The notes under the pieces: generated by a model
Told to the model about the DNA's origin: nothing
The model's database searches: none
The model's input: the letters and a program-made list of their open reading frames with translations, nothing else
In this document: positions 38,901-50,100 of the stretch, one piece after another
Position numbering within the stretch: the stretch's first letter is position 1
Layout: every line of letters begins with the position of its first letter
Position numbers and translations under genes: made by a program
Source: Cyanoderma ruficeps
Lineage: Eukaryota; Chordata; Aves; Passeriformes; Timaliidae
Length of the DNA stretch: 64,000 bases
Assembly (NCBI GenBank): GCA_008694505.1
Contig: VZDJ01007747.1
Location: forward strand, 1,178,001-1,242,000
Direction: 5' to 3'

Positions 38901-40084
38901 TAACAAACTCCATTTCAAAATTCTTTGGGATTTCTTATGCAAACACTCTTAATTAGAACACCACGGCAGACCTTTGATTTAATGATGAGAAAGCTTTTGC
39001 AAATTTGCAGCCAGAACTTAATGGCGTCCATTTAAAGCCAACTTAGAAGCAACTCAAGCTCCTTCAGTTATCTATAACCCTAAATTAACCTCAAACCTAC
39101 CTGACTACACATCAATCTGCTGAAAAGCACAGTCCAGCAAGAGAGATTCCAGTGAGATTCTGCAGGATTTCGAAGAAACACCAGCTATAACTCAGTGCTC
39201 CAAGAAGGTTACACACAGACAGAAGATATAAAATCTAAAGACAGATACACCACTAAAGACAGAAGCAACTTCTGGAAAGCGCAGAAGGGGGTTAGAAAGG
39301 CAAGAATTACAAAATTGTCATCTAAGGAGGATATGGAGAGGGTCACAGGGTTGACACTGCACTTTTGGAGAGTTGCCTGCTTACTGCTAAAGGATCTGGG
39401 CAAGCATTTGCAAAGGGCACTATACCTACACTTTTCCTGCAAGCATATCTTTTTAGTGCACAAGTCAGAGTGATGAGAGTCAAAATGTTTTGACAGCATT
39501 ATAGAAGGAGCTGCTCAAGCAACAGAGTTATCACACAAACCCTGCCACAGAAGCATTAAAAAATGCAGATGTTCTGTAGATATTCCTGTCCTAGAAACTC
39601 AGTTCTTTTTTGTCACTTCTTAAAAATGTGTTTTAAGCTTTTAAATCTACACTTACACACAGAAGCAGCTTAAAAGCAAATGCAGAATTTAAGCAGGCTG
39701 GAGTTAACAGGCATCCCCTTTGTTCTGTCTGAGGGGGAATTGCTAAAGGTCAGCGTGTTTTCAGAACATGCTACAATAGCTATCAGTCACCAGAGAGCTG
39801 CAACACAAATCTCTGTTTGGAAGTTGATGGCTACAAGGATACAGTCTAAATTCCATTGTCACTGTGTTACAGTAAAAGGCACATCAAGGAGAAACTTCCA
39901 CTGCCATGGCAAAATTTGTACCCCATAGCAGGCAACACATTTTGTGTTGCTTTTACCAATGGTGAGAGTGCATAGATATCTGAGAAACTTTTCTAAAAAT
40001 AAAGTCCAAGCTTGAGGGGAGGGGGAAGATTAAAGATTTTTGACCTCTCAGGTCATCAACCTAATCCTATCACAAAATGAATGA

Positions 40085-40357
40085 TATGAAGATGAAAGAA
40101 GTTACAGTATAACTGACCAGACACAGGCAAAGCCATCAAGAAAGAACATGAAGGCTTTCAAAACAACATCTAGTGCCATGACAGGCATTCTTCAAGGCAT
40201 AGACCAGCAAAAATCGTTAGAACCACATCAGAAGGTACAGTTATTTCAAGTCATACACTCTCTGAAGTCATATCTTCTAAACAAGATAAATACTGTTCTT
40301 GAGAGGTTACAGAGAAATGGAAATGCCACTTTAGCAGCAGCTGTCATCAGTGTTTAG
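40085..40357 (+). other. Protein-like ORF, unassigned
   Basis: Open frame of 90 codons plus stop, with the first ATG at 40148 (69 residues from there). The predicted product is hydrophilic, rich in Gln, Lys, Ser and Leu, and its second half (from about residue 20 of the ATG form) could form an amphipathic helix with Leu/Ile heptad-like spacing. It ends in a hydrophobic ISV just before the stop. A canonical AATAAA lies about 100 bases after the stop, near 40457. No splice acceptor with a proper pyrimidine tract precedes it. I do not recognise a family. A pseudogene fragment, a terminal exon or a chance frame are all possible; open frames this long are common here. Confidence 0.15.
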
Positions 40358-40852
40358 TCTTCTCTTTCACACAATGCAGCTCAGTTCATGCTCTCACCTT
40401 CAGGAAAACTGCTTGGCAATACACAGAAAACATGGAGCAGCCATGCAGGAGAGAAAATAAAGACTGATCATCTTGGAAAACATGGCTATTTTATCAACAT
40501 CAACTTATTACATTGTTGACTGTATGCCTCAGGATTGAATGTGCAGTGCAAGGCTTAAGGAAATCTTATCACTGACTGTAGCCAGAAGAACAGTTTAGAC
40601 AAACTGAAGAGACAGTTTCACTTACTAATTGTACTCTACTGAAAACATAAAAGGGACTAAGTGTTGTCATAAAGTGAAATCTGGTTTTATTATTATATAT
40701 TGGCAGCAAATGAGATTTAGAATACCATCAAAATGTAAGAGAGGCAACATAGTTAAGACCTTAATGATTTAAAAAGTCAAAGATTAAAAGAGAGTCAACT
40801 GAAGCCTCATATTTTTCTCTTCCTTTTTTTCACCTCTCTTCTCCTATTTCAG

Positions 40853-40919
40853 GGAAAATAAAGCACCAAATACAGAGGGAGATCACCAACGATTAAAAGA
40901 AATAAACAAAATTATTTGG
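40853..40919 (+). CDS. Candidate internal coding exon, unassigned
   Basis: This is the best exon-like segment in the window. A pyrimidine tract of about 35 bases (TTTTTCTCTTCC through CTCCTATTTCAG) ends at 40852, and the 67 bases that follow end at a near-perfect donor, GG then GTAAGTGAG. Two of the three frames are stopped. The third is fully open: one leftover base, then 22 codons, predicting a charged, helix-prone peptide that begins ENKAPNTEGDHQ and ends NKIIW. As an internal exon it would start in phase 1 or 2 and end in phase 0. No partner exon was identified on the same strand, and I cannot name the gene. Several other splice-site pairs in this window bound meaningless segments, so chance is still a strong alternative. 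Confidence 0.3.
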
Positions 40920-42389
40920 GTAAGTGAGAATCAAGCAAAGGGGTCAGAAACTTCAATTAAGCTCAAATCTCAAGAAATACACAGTGAAGAAACTGAGGCG
41001 TGCATCCATTTTCCCTGATAGGACAAGATTTGTACAGATTTCAGCAAACTTTTGTGGGATTTCTCTGGGGTTTTTCGAAAGTCATATTTCTTACATACTA
41101 CATTTCCTGAAAAGGTGAACTGAAAAACCATGGTCCAGAACATTAGAGCTTGAGGAAGTGGTGTAGTCGAGCCAGCGTGTTTGGGGAGCTCTAAAGACAG
41201 CTTAACTACAACCTTTCCTTCCTGTTAAGTTACACTAGACCAAGACCCCATGTGTAAGGGGAATGTCAGATAAACAGGGCTGGCTCCTTTACAGACCACC
41301 AACACAAGGATTTAGGTATGCCATGGGTTGAACGCTGAGGCACCACTCACAGTAGCCTGGACAGCATACAAAATACTTTCAAGGAGTAATGACAACTACA
41401 GTTGAGCTCTATACAAATCCATCTGGAACAATTTAACAGAAACCGTTGTGTTTTTTCAAGATGAACCTTTGTGCAAGAGGAAGTTGATTATGTCCCACTT
41501 TTTGGGTCCTTTTCTGTTCTAATTCCAGTGTTAGAATGGTTTTACTCCAAATATTTCACTGAAGAAAAATTCAGAGTATAGAAACAATACAATGAGAGGA
41601 ATTCAGGGAGATCAAACAACACTTGACAAAATAGAAGTTATCTCAGGCCACAGGCAAAACTTCAAATTCCTCATTCCTGAGGAAAAAAATCAGATTTAGG
41701 GCAAGACCCAAAGTGAAGAGTGCCACCTACTGAAGTGCCAATATAGCCTACCAAAAACTACATTTTTCCTGGAAACTTCCCAGCTGTATAGTACCACGCT
41801 AACTTTGCAAGGTCACGAAATCACAGACTAAGGAGATCTGGCTGCAGGCCATGTAAAAGTAGACACTGTACAAAGGCCAGAGACAAAGAAAGCATTTGAC
41901 ACTGAAAGCAGATGGAAACCTAAGAGGTCTTTGTTTGTTTGTTTTGTTTATCAGCAATTATCCCAGACACAGGGCTGGGATTTATCTGTTTGGAGTTATC
42001 ATAGAAATCAAGCTATGCTTGATCACAGATACCTGAACTTTCACAGTAAAAACATGGCTCTTAAAAACTCATCTAGCTCAGTATGCCTTTTTGTCAAGCA
42101 CATACAATTTCTCGGGGCTCCCAAGAAACTTGTCATAAAGAGATCTACCTACCAGTTAGTCCATTTTTCCTAGTCCTGCTTCTACTGAACAAACATGCAG
42201 AAACTCTGAACCGACAGATTCCTGGTTTCTTGCTTCAGTTCATTTGTAAACAGTTTATACCTCCTTGTTCCTGTGCCAACATTATCCCTGAGCTTAAATA
42301 TCTTTTTCTTCCCTGGTGAATAGCCCTGTTCAATTCATTTATAGGCAGGAAGTATTTTTCTTCATATTCACTTTGCAAGGTCAAAGAAA
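40920..42389. other. Gene-free stretch
   Basis: No gene or repeat is supported. Short (GTTT)n units occur near 41934-41950. If 40853-40919 is a real exon, this stretch would be the start of the following intron. Confidence 0.5.
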
Positions 42390-42930
42390 TCAGTTTCTAC
42401 AGCCTCTCATAAGCCAAGCTCTCTTCCCTAAAGTGATCTGTATGCCCCTGCTCCAGCAGAATTCACCTTTTTGAACATGGTGGTACAATACTCCAGATAA
42501 GGCTTTAGCAACACCCTGCACAATGAAACTAGTATTCTCAAGATTTTTCTTATTTGGGGGGATTTTTGTGTTTGTTTATTTGCTGGGGGGNGGGGGGGGG
42601 GGGCAAATCTTTTTGGCTTTTTAAATACAGAGATGCCACATTGAAGGCTCAGCCCTTCACTGAATAAAACTCAAGTTTTTCTACTTTCTCAGGGATTCCA
42701 CCTGCTTACAGTTGAAATTATGACAACTGTTAATCCCCAAATGCATGACTTTTCACTTTGAAACAGACTGCTTTATCTTATTATTCTAGTGCTAATGGTC
42801 ATTCATTTCAGTATGCATGTCTTCCGATTGGATTGATATTTATTTCTTAACTCCCTATAAGCTGAAAGCTGTATTTCTGAGCTACTTTTATTCATGAAGG
42901 CATCAAATAAAATTTCATTGAGAACAGAAT
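42390..42930 (-). mobile_element. Old CR1 LINE fragment, antisense
   Basis: The + strand follows the reverse complement of CR1 in order. It reads 'cagcctctcataagcc' near 42400, 'gtacaatactccagataagg' near 42483 (consensus 'cacaatactccagatgagg'), 'ttggctttttaaatacagag' near 42613, then 'aatccccaaatgcatgactt' and 'ttcactttg' near 42732. After about 42790 the match becomes faint and may continue past 42930. Divergence is heavy, much greater than in the copies at 32475 and 59521, so this is the oldest recognised insertion in the window. A poly-G tract with an N interrupts it at 42585-42603. Confidence 0.6.
42585..42603 (+). repeat. Poly-G run with an N
   Basis: Six G, one N at 42591, then twelve G. 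The undetermined base most likely marks an assembly or polishing problem in the homopolymer, so the length here should not be trusted. Confidence 0.9.
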
Positions 42931-43664
42931 GAGAACAGTATAATCCTGTTTACAGTATACATCTTTGCAAAATCTTGTTATCTTCCTGTGTACTTTGTTA
43001 CATACACTTCCTGAATAGCATCATCTACAGCTAAATTAGCAGTATCTCAGGTCCGTACCAAATTCTTGGAAGTCCACATTAGACCAACTCCACCTTCTGT
43101 CTTCAACAAGACAATTATATTATAGAGCAATTTTAAGTATCATCTCTGCCAGTACTTTCTTAATCACTTTTATTAGTACTGGTAAATACTTCATTAATTG
43201 ATAAACCCATATTCTGTTCTGTGCCATTACATGCACTCATACTTCCTCTCATAATTTTGTTTTACATTGCCATTTCACGTAAAATAAATCAGCAGGGGTC
43301 TACAGAAGTAAAAATTGAGAAACACAAGGTTAGGCAAGAATTCTGAAGCCACAGCATGTGTTCTATGAGGGAAAGTGTGTATCCTCTCCTCAATTTGTCA
43401 AGTGGAAGAAGAAATTAGCTTTATATTAAAGAAATACTTCAACTATTTTTGTATTCCTATACAGATAATAATTTAAAACTTCACTACAAAGAAAACATAC
43501 AAATGGATTAATAATAATGTGAACAGAAAATGAAATAGTAAAAGAGGAACTTTTAGTTTAGTCCATCAACTATTGTGTGTTTTACCCTTATCTGATATCT
43601 GACACCAAAGCAACTCTGGCTAACATCCTGTTTACCCTCACACTGGGTTAAGTGAAAGACTTCA

Positions 43665-43835
43665 CTGCTTTTGGGTGAAGTGCCAAGTGTTTCAGTGCGC
43701 CGCGTGCTGATATCGGAAGCTGCCAAACATTGAAATTAGAAATGAGCAAGCCAGCTGCCCCTGTAGCTCACGCTGTGTATATGTGATACTGCCAAGTCAA
43801 AGGAGTTCACATCAGATAATCAATTAGCTGGAGGA
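43665..43835. promoter_or_regulatory. Candidate conserved non-coding element
   Basis: In an AT-rich neighbourhood this stretch keeps a cluster of CpGs (GTGCGCCGCGTGCTGATATCGG near 43697, written here as adjoining words) and complex sequence with CCAAACATTGAAATTAG, GCCAAGTCAAAGGAGTTCA and CAGATAATCAATTAGC, which hold nuclear-receptor-like and homeodomain-like cores. CpGs are lost quickly in unconstrained methylated DNA, so their survival suggests constraint or recent origin. This is inference from sequence texture alone. Confidence 0.2.
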
Positions 43836-44410
43836 GGGGGGAGACATAAAATCTTGGCACAGCCCTAAAGTATGGTCAGAGAGATGTAAATAATATCAGT
43901 GCCTGCATGAATAGCAGAAGTGACATCCAAGGTCTTACTATTAGACAGTTGCCACTCCCTTTCTTACACATGCTCACGTTTGAGCTCTGCTACAGCATCT
44001 GCAAGAAGCTTCCAAGTCTCTGCCAAGCAAAAGTATACAGTGTCTCCCTCTCAATTTCCCAACTGGACTTCCATTTCCGATATACCCTTCCATTCATTTC
44101 CCATTTTAACATATAGTTCCATATGCCTCCTTCCAAACACTGAGATGTTACCAATTAACATGCCTTAAAATTTCATTTCTGAATTCTGATTCTGCCTCCC
44201 TTCACAAGGAAAGAAAGTGCAAAAGATAATTAAGCTCAAATAAGAAATGAGGACTGAAGTTTATGCCCTTACCATATGAAAAAAGGCTGCCTTTTACAGT
44301 GAAGGCATCACTATATTTACAAGCTAAACTGCAACCATCAGGGTATTCTAATTGCAATGGTAACACCATTATTATTGTGTCCTTTCCCATGGTTAGTCAA
44401 CATTAAACAG

Positions 44411-44447
44411 AATTATTCTTCTTGTTGTTGTTATTATTGTTGCTTCT
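44411..44447 (+). repeat. TTG/TTA trinucleotide-rich patch
   Basis: Imperfect trinucleotide run including TTGTTGTTG and TTATTATTG. Confidence 0.7.
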
Positions 44448-47123
44448 GATTGCTAAATAGTTTGGGAAATATCAGAAAAATTTCAAAAGGGGAACAAAAT
44501 TGGAAAAGCAGCATCCTGGTATAACTTAGGTGAAGGTATACACAGAACCATTTACTCAGGAAACACCCAAGTCCAACTTTGTATGCACGGGCTACACTCA
44601 CTCATGTTTCTGCTTGTCATGTTTACGATATGCTGGGATTTTCTACCTTATGAAGGCCTTACAAAAAACATAATGGGATAAGTTCTCCTATTTAACATAT
44701 TCTCCTCAGGAAGTAGCCTGCAGTTCTGATGTCACCTTTTTCCACACAAGGATGATAGGATCCAATCATCACGTTGTGTTCATATTTTCCTAATCTCAGA
44801 GCCGGACCTGGAATCACACAGCTTTCAGTACTATTAAGGGAAGTAATCAAGAGCTGTTCAACCAACCAGAATCCTACCTGCCCTTCTCATTTCTACAAAC
44901 AGCTGCTGCAGTTTGAATACAGCTAATGAAGCAAAAAACAGACATTCCCATACTTCTTCCCCTGCAACACTCTCCAGACTCACAAGGAACAGACAAAAGT
45001 TAAGTTTCAGGAAGCTCAGGAATCTCGTTGTCTCCATCCTAAATTTAAAACTGCCATTGAAGTTAAGAGAATAATACTTATAACTGTTCAAAACTATATC
45101 CAGTGGCATTATCCTCCAACAGACTGAAGACATCAACAAATTCACAGGGTGGGAACTCTCAATATCTTTGCTCATATCCATACACTGTCCCATCTACTGG
45201 TGAGACTAGGCTATACTTGCATATCTGAATAAATTCTGTACTCAGAATAAATAAGTAAATTCTAGACTCATAATTTCCATTTGAAGAATGAAATATGCAC
45301 ACTCCAATGACTGAGGTCCATAATACCTATTTTAGTAGAGGAATGTTGGTGTGCTGCTCCTACAACAGCACTTTATTCAAGCTAGCAATGGCTATGGACA
45401 TGAACTGATCTTTAGAAGACAATTTCTACATCCATCCACATCTTGTATTTTTTATTTTTGCCCACAGATGAAGAGAGACTTGACTGTAATAATTATGAGG
45501 TAATAAACAGACCAAGTTGAGCGACCGAAGCAACAAAAAGCAACAACGTACAGCACATTTATTCATTTACATTTAAAGCAGCAGCAACTTCTCTCTTGCT
45601 GGACAGGACAGTGCTACAGAATCGCAATCCTTACTGATGCATTTAACAGCAAAACCATGAAGTCTCTGCATTGATCAGAGCAGGAGCCACTCCCTAAAAT
45701 CTATTATTATAGCACTACCCAGGGGGACACAAAGACTGAATTATCTTCATTATGATTATTATTCAAGCAGTCCCATACACGTAACTGAAGCTGATCACAT
45801 ATCCTGACATATTCTTCTGCTTCTCCCTAAATATTATTCCCAGCCCCAGACACACCCCCCATGCATATCGCCACCCCTCCTGGAGTGCTATCAGTACAGC
45901 TAACTGGAAGACATACCTAAGCACAACAGGACTAAGAGCAAAATACTACTGAAATGCTTTAATCACCCCTTGGGCTTTGGTAAGCTCCACAGTTGTGTTG
46001 GTGACTTGAACTTTCCCTTCAGATTTGCGACAAGAATGCCAAACTGATAGCTCATCTGTTTATTTCCCCACAGCATTTAGATTTACTGTGAGAAATCACT
46101 GAAAACAATATTCTCCAATTTCCCATATGCAAAGCCACTTGTAATAAAAAACATATTTCCCTAAATGCACTTTCTCTTCAACAGCAACTGCAATTTCAAA
46201 CCAGCAAATTGCTCATTTCTCGAGAAGCAAGACAATTCTGAAAACAGGTTCCCACTGGATTTTTTTTTTCCTGTCTCCTTGAAAGTCTGTACTCTCTGAC
46301 TGGGGTTCTATTGTATCCAGAAACTTTGCATGTTCATTAACATTACCGTGATTAATGACATAAGCAAGAAAAAAGTTCATAGGACACTAAAAATGCACTC
46401 ATAACACACAATATGACCCATGTAATAAAGAGACTGTAACATAATGGATTGCTGAACAATAGCTATCAATATCAATTCAGTTCTAAATATATTCATACCA
46501 TTACAACATTCAGAGCAGATACCTGAGCTATTTTCCAGATAGCTGTATGCAGTATAACTCACCACTGCTCTAGGACTTCATTCTGCACTGCCTAGACATG
46601 GACTTAATCATTACCATCACAATAATGCATTACTACCAAAGTAACCAGCATAAAAATCACATTCCATTTATAATGATGATGGAAGCTAAATGACAGGCTA
46701 CACCATGCTAGCCCACAACACAACTAATGTAAAACCTGATTTTGATACTTATAGCACTACATATAACAAGACTCCTGCTTTATATAAAATAAGGTGATCC
46801 GTGGACACACAGGAACTCTTCAGGAGTTCTGGCAGGACTCTACTCAAAGTGTGGGTTGCTCCAAGGCTGACACTTCTGTGCAGCACAGCTTCACCAGTGA
46901 TTGAAAACCAGCCACTGTCAGTGCAAACATGAACACCCAGCCTGGGAAACACAGAGGAAGCAGCTAGACAAACAGTGGGTTTTTACACCATAATGCAGAA
47001 GTGCCTTTTTTTTTTCTTTTTTAGTATATTCAGGCTACTGGGAAAGAAATTCTGCCACACTTTCACTTTCCTACAGTCTTTTCAGAACACTTTTCTCTTC
47101 AAGGGGTGGAAATCCAGCCTACC

Positions 47124-47137
47124 AAAAAAAAAAAAAA
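47124..47137 (+). repeat. Poly-A run
   Basis: A run of 14 A. Translated on the minus strand it gives the Phe string of an otherwise featureless ORF. Confidence 0.85.
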
Positions 47138-50100
47138 ATAAACCACGCCCAAAAAACCAAAACCTACCCAGCAGGAACACACTGACTGAAAAGTATGTCA
47201 CCACATTTGGAAGAATAGAGTAGTTCTGCAAGAAAAGGCAGCCCGTCTTTGCAGGCCCAGAAAGAGCTCGTACAACCCTCAAGTGGTTTTGGTATCCAAG
47301 AGGAGGCTGTGCTACCAGGGAGTGTCTGAGACTTCTCTCTATACGCTGGCTGTCAACATAAACACTGAGAATGTCAGAGATCAAGTGTTCAGTCATGTTT
47401 TAAACATCAGACAGTCACAGTTTCTCAACCCACACATCACATCTTCACAAACAAGCCCCAAACATGTCAAATGGATTGCTCACTGTGGTGAACAAGCTCA
47501 GTAACATCAGCTCTTCAGCTTCCACTCTTTTCTCACCCCTTTCCACACTGATGTTTTGTGAAGCAGGCAAATGGGTGCCTGAGAGACCACACAGAAAAAT
47601 GGAAAACATTCTTGTCTATTGGACTTCTAAAGTATTCCAGTATCTCGAAATGCAAATCAGTGCCCCTAAAATCACAAATGGGAATTAAGTGCTTATGCAT
47701 TATTTTTTAATCCCCAAAAATTTCTATGTGTATCTTTAAGTACCCAAATACCTTTGAGGATTTGGACTCTGGAGCACTCAAGTCAATTGAAATCTTTGTG
47801 TCTACCGAAGAAAAAAAATGGATCAAACACATCAGAAAGCACACTGTTGTCTGGGAGATATTACAGGATGATGTCAGCTATGTGAACTGTAGTTTCTTTA
47901 TTTGGCTCACTACATTTTGTCTTAACCACTAACTGATTTGCTCTTCAGTAGACCCTTGTTTGAACCTTAAGACTCCTTGAGATTGAACAGACCTCCAGAT
48001 CACTCTTAGGTACTTGTACTAGCAGTTTAACTCACACTGAAGAGACATTCAAAAATGACCATACAGAAGACATCTACTAAAACAAAAGCAGTTCAGTAGA
48101 GACAAACACATTGTCTACAAAGGCCATTCATGCAGCACACATTGGCTTTTTTAGGCTGCGGAATGCAGGGGGAGAAAAGTTGGCCACAGAATTTTAATTA
48201 TGTTAAACAAGACTTGCCTGACTCTGCCAGTGCATCAAATTTGAGTTTAATAGCCCTTAATCAGGTATAAAAAGTAGTGAGCTGACAAAAGAGGCTGTTT
48301 CGTATATAGTTACATTGAAATACATTGCTCAATTGAATGAAACCTTTTCCAGAGGAAGACAAGCAGACCTCAAGTTCTCTTCAATTTGTTTCTAAATCCA
48401 TATAATAAAACCAAAAGTATTTACCAAGCAATCCTTTCAAAAGCACGGTTTACATTTCAGAAAATGAGGTCTAAATCAACACTTAATTTGAGCAGATGGA
48501 ACTAATTTTCCCTTTTGTAGGGCAAGCATGAAGCATTATTTAACTCCGACTTTTTTCAACACTTTATTGACCTAATTACATCAATGTCCAGTTATAACAA
48601 GGCATCATCCTGATCTGCAGTAAAGTCCAGTAAGCTACACATAATGAAATAATGGTACCTTCAAGGTAAAATTACACACCTGAATTCAGTTTCTTGTGGA
48701 CTGAGCTGTTCCAGCTAATTCAGCAAGATGCTACACATCGCCAAATACTTTTTTCTTCAGCTGCAGATCAGCTGAATTGCCAAACTCTTTATGCAGTTGA
48801 TTACTGCCAGACAAGATGTGCATGTCCACAATCCTGACTGTACTCTCTCATTCAGATGCCCTAGCATCCATGAGCCATTCCTAAATCCAGGCACCATTCT
48901 AAAGACAAAAGCCTCTACATTTTAAATTTACCTTAACAGCCTTAAAGGGTAGACCTGTGCTTCAGAGAACTGCACACAGGTCAGCTATAGAGGCAGATCT
49001 ACCCAAATGTGACAGAAGCAGAGGGATGTCATACAGGTATGACACAGAACTGTCCTTCAGAACTCATTTAGTTTACACTAGCCTGCAATGAAAAGAATCA
49101 CTCTTGTAAGTTTAAATCATACATCAGCTTTGCTGCTGGGGCTGAGAGTGAAGCAGGTTCCTAGAACAGCACCAGTTCACCTGTTCAAGTAAATAAACTC
49201 TATTTTCAAGATCTCTCCCATTTACTTTCTGAACATGGCATACTAGAAGCCTTATCTTGTTAGCAAAGCAAAGTCAAACACTTCTGAAGTTATGATTCAA
49301 GATAAGCCCTTAAAAAAACCCTCCAGATTTCCATTAGCTGGAATTATTTCTCCTTTCAAAAAGAAAAAAAAAAGTTTATAGCTATTGCCAGAGCAAATAA
49401 CATTGAATAGCTTGCTGGGATTAACAATTCCATTGATTCTCTGTGCACAGTTACCCGAAATTAATTCCTTTACTTCACACTCATATTTATGTGAATGGCA
49501 CTCATCCTTTGACCTCCTGCCGAACCCTGCACTGGAAATGCATTTATGCAGCACAATTCACACTTTGTTAGGTCTTATTCCAGAAAGCAAACCCTTATTC
49601 AGGCTGTAATCAGGGCATCCCAGGGAGGAGCTCTGTCCCAGCACTCTGTTTCTGTGGCTATTACGATGGCTTATTTTCTATTCTACCAAGTTTTTCAAGA
49701 AATCTGATGGAACTGGCTGACAAAGAGCCCGGTAACTTCAATAAAGTCAGATACTGAAACCTGGAAGGAAGTGTTATGATTAACCATCTCATTAAACCTC
49801 TTGAATTTCACCAGATGATGCTTTGAACAGCTCTATAATTTCTAGTGGAGATAAAGTACATCTTTCAGAAAGTCATTTGATCTAGATTAAAGTGCATCAA
49901 GTGCTGGAAAATCAAAAGTTATGTTTGAGTTTTTAATTACTACTATTTTGCTTTAAGTCTCTTTCAATGGGTGAAAATTAGGAGAACAAAAAAATCCATG
50001 ACATACAGTCTAATTCCTAAGGAAGAAAAAAATCAAAGTGATGGAACAGCTCAAATTGGGTTTTCCTTCCTAAAAAAACCAAACATCTAATCAAGATTTT

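Larger units (their letters stand above)
32909..40084. other. Gene-free stretch
   Basis: No gene is supported. A CAG-GTAAGC donor-like site lies near 33190, preceded by TTTCTTTAACAG only four bases before, which cannot make a sensible exon. Opposing frames at 33781-34017 (minus) and 33839-34051 (+) overlap each other and neither is recognised. A poly-T patch lies at 35943-35972 and another at 37577-37604. A short TA repeat occurs near 38450. A possible CR1 3' remnant in antisense lies near 38847-38900. Confidence 0.5.

Noticed and set aside
47082..47396. 104-codon minus ORF with a string of Phe
   Set aside because: The Phe string is simply the translated poly-A run at 47124-47137.
47726..47932. 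68-codon + ORF whose end (EKKWIKHIRKH) recalls the C-terminal helix of chemokines
   Set aside because: The conserved cysteine pattern is absent, there are no splice signals, and the resemblance covers about a dozen residues.
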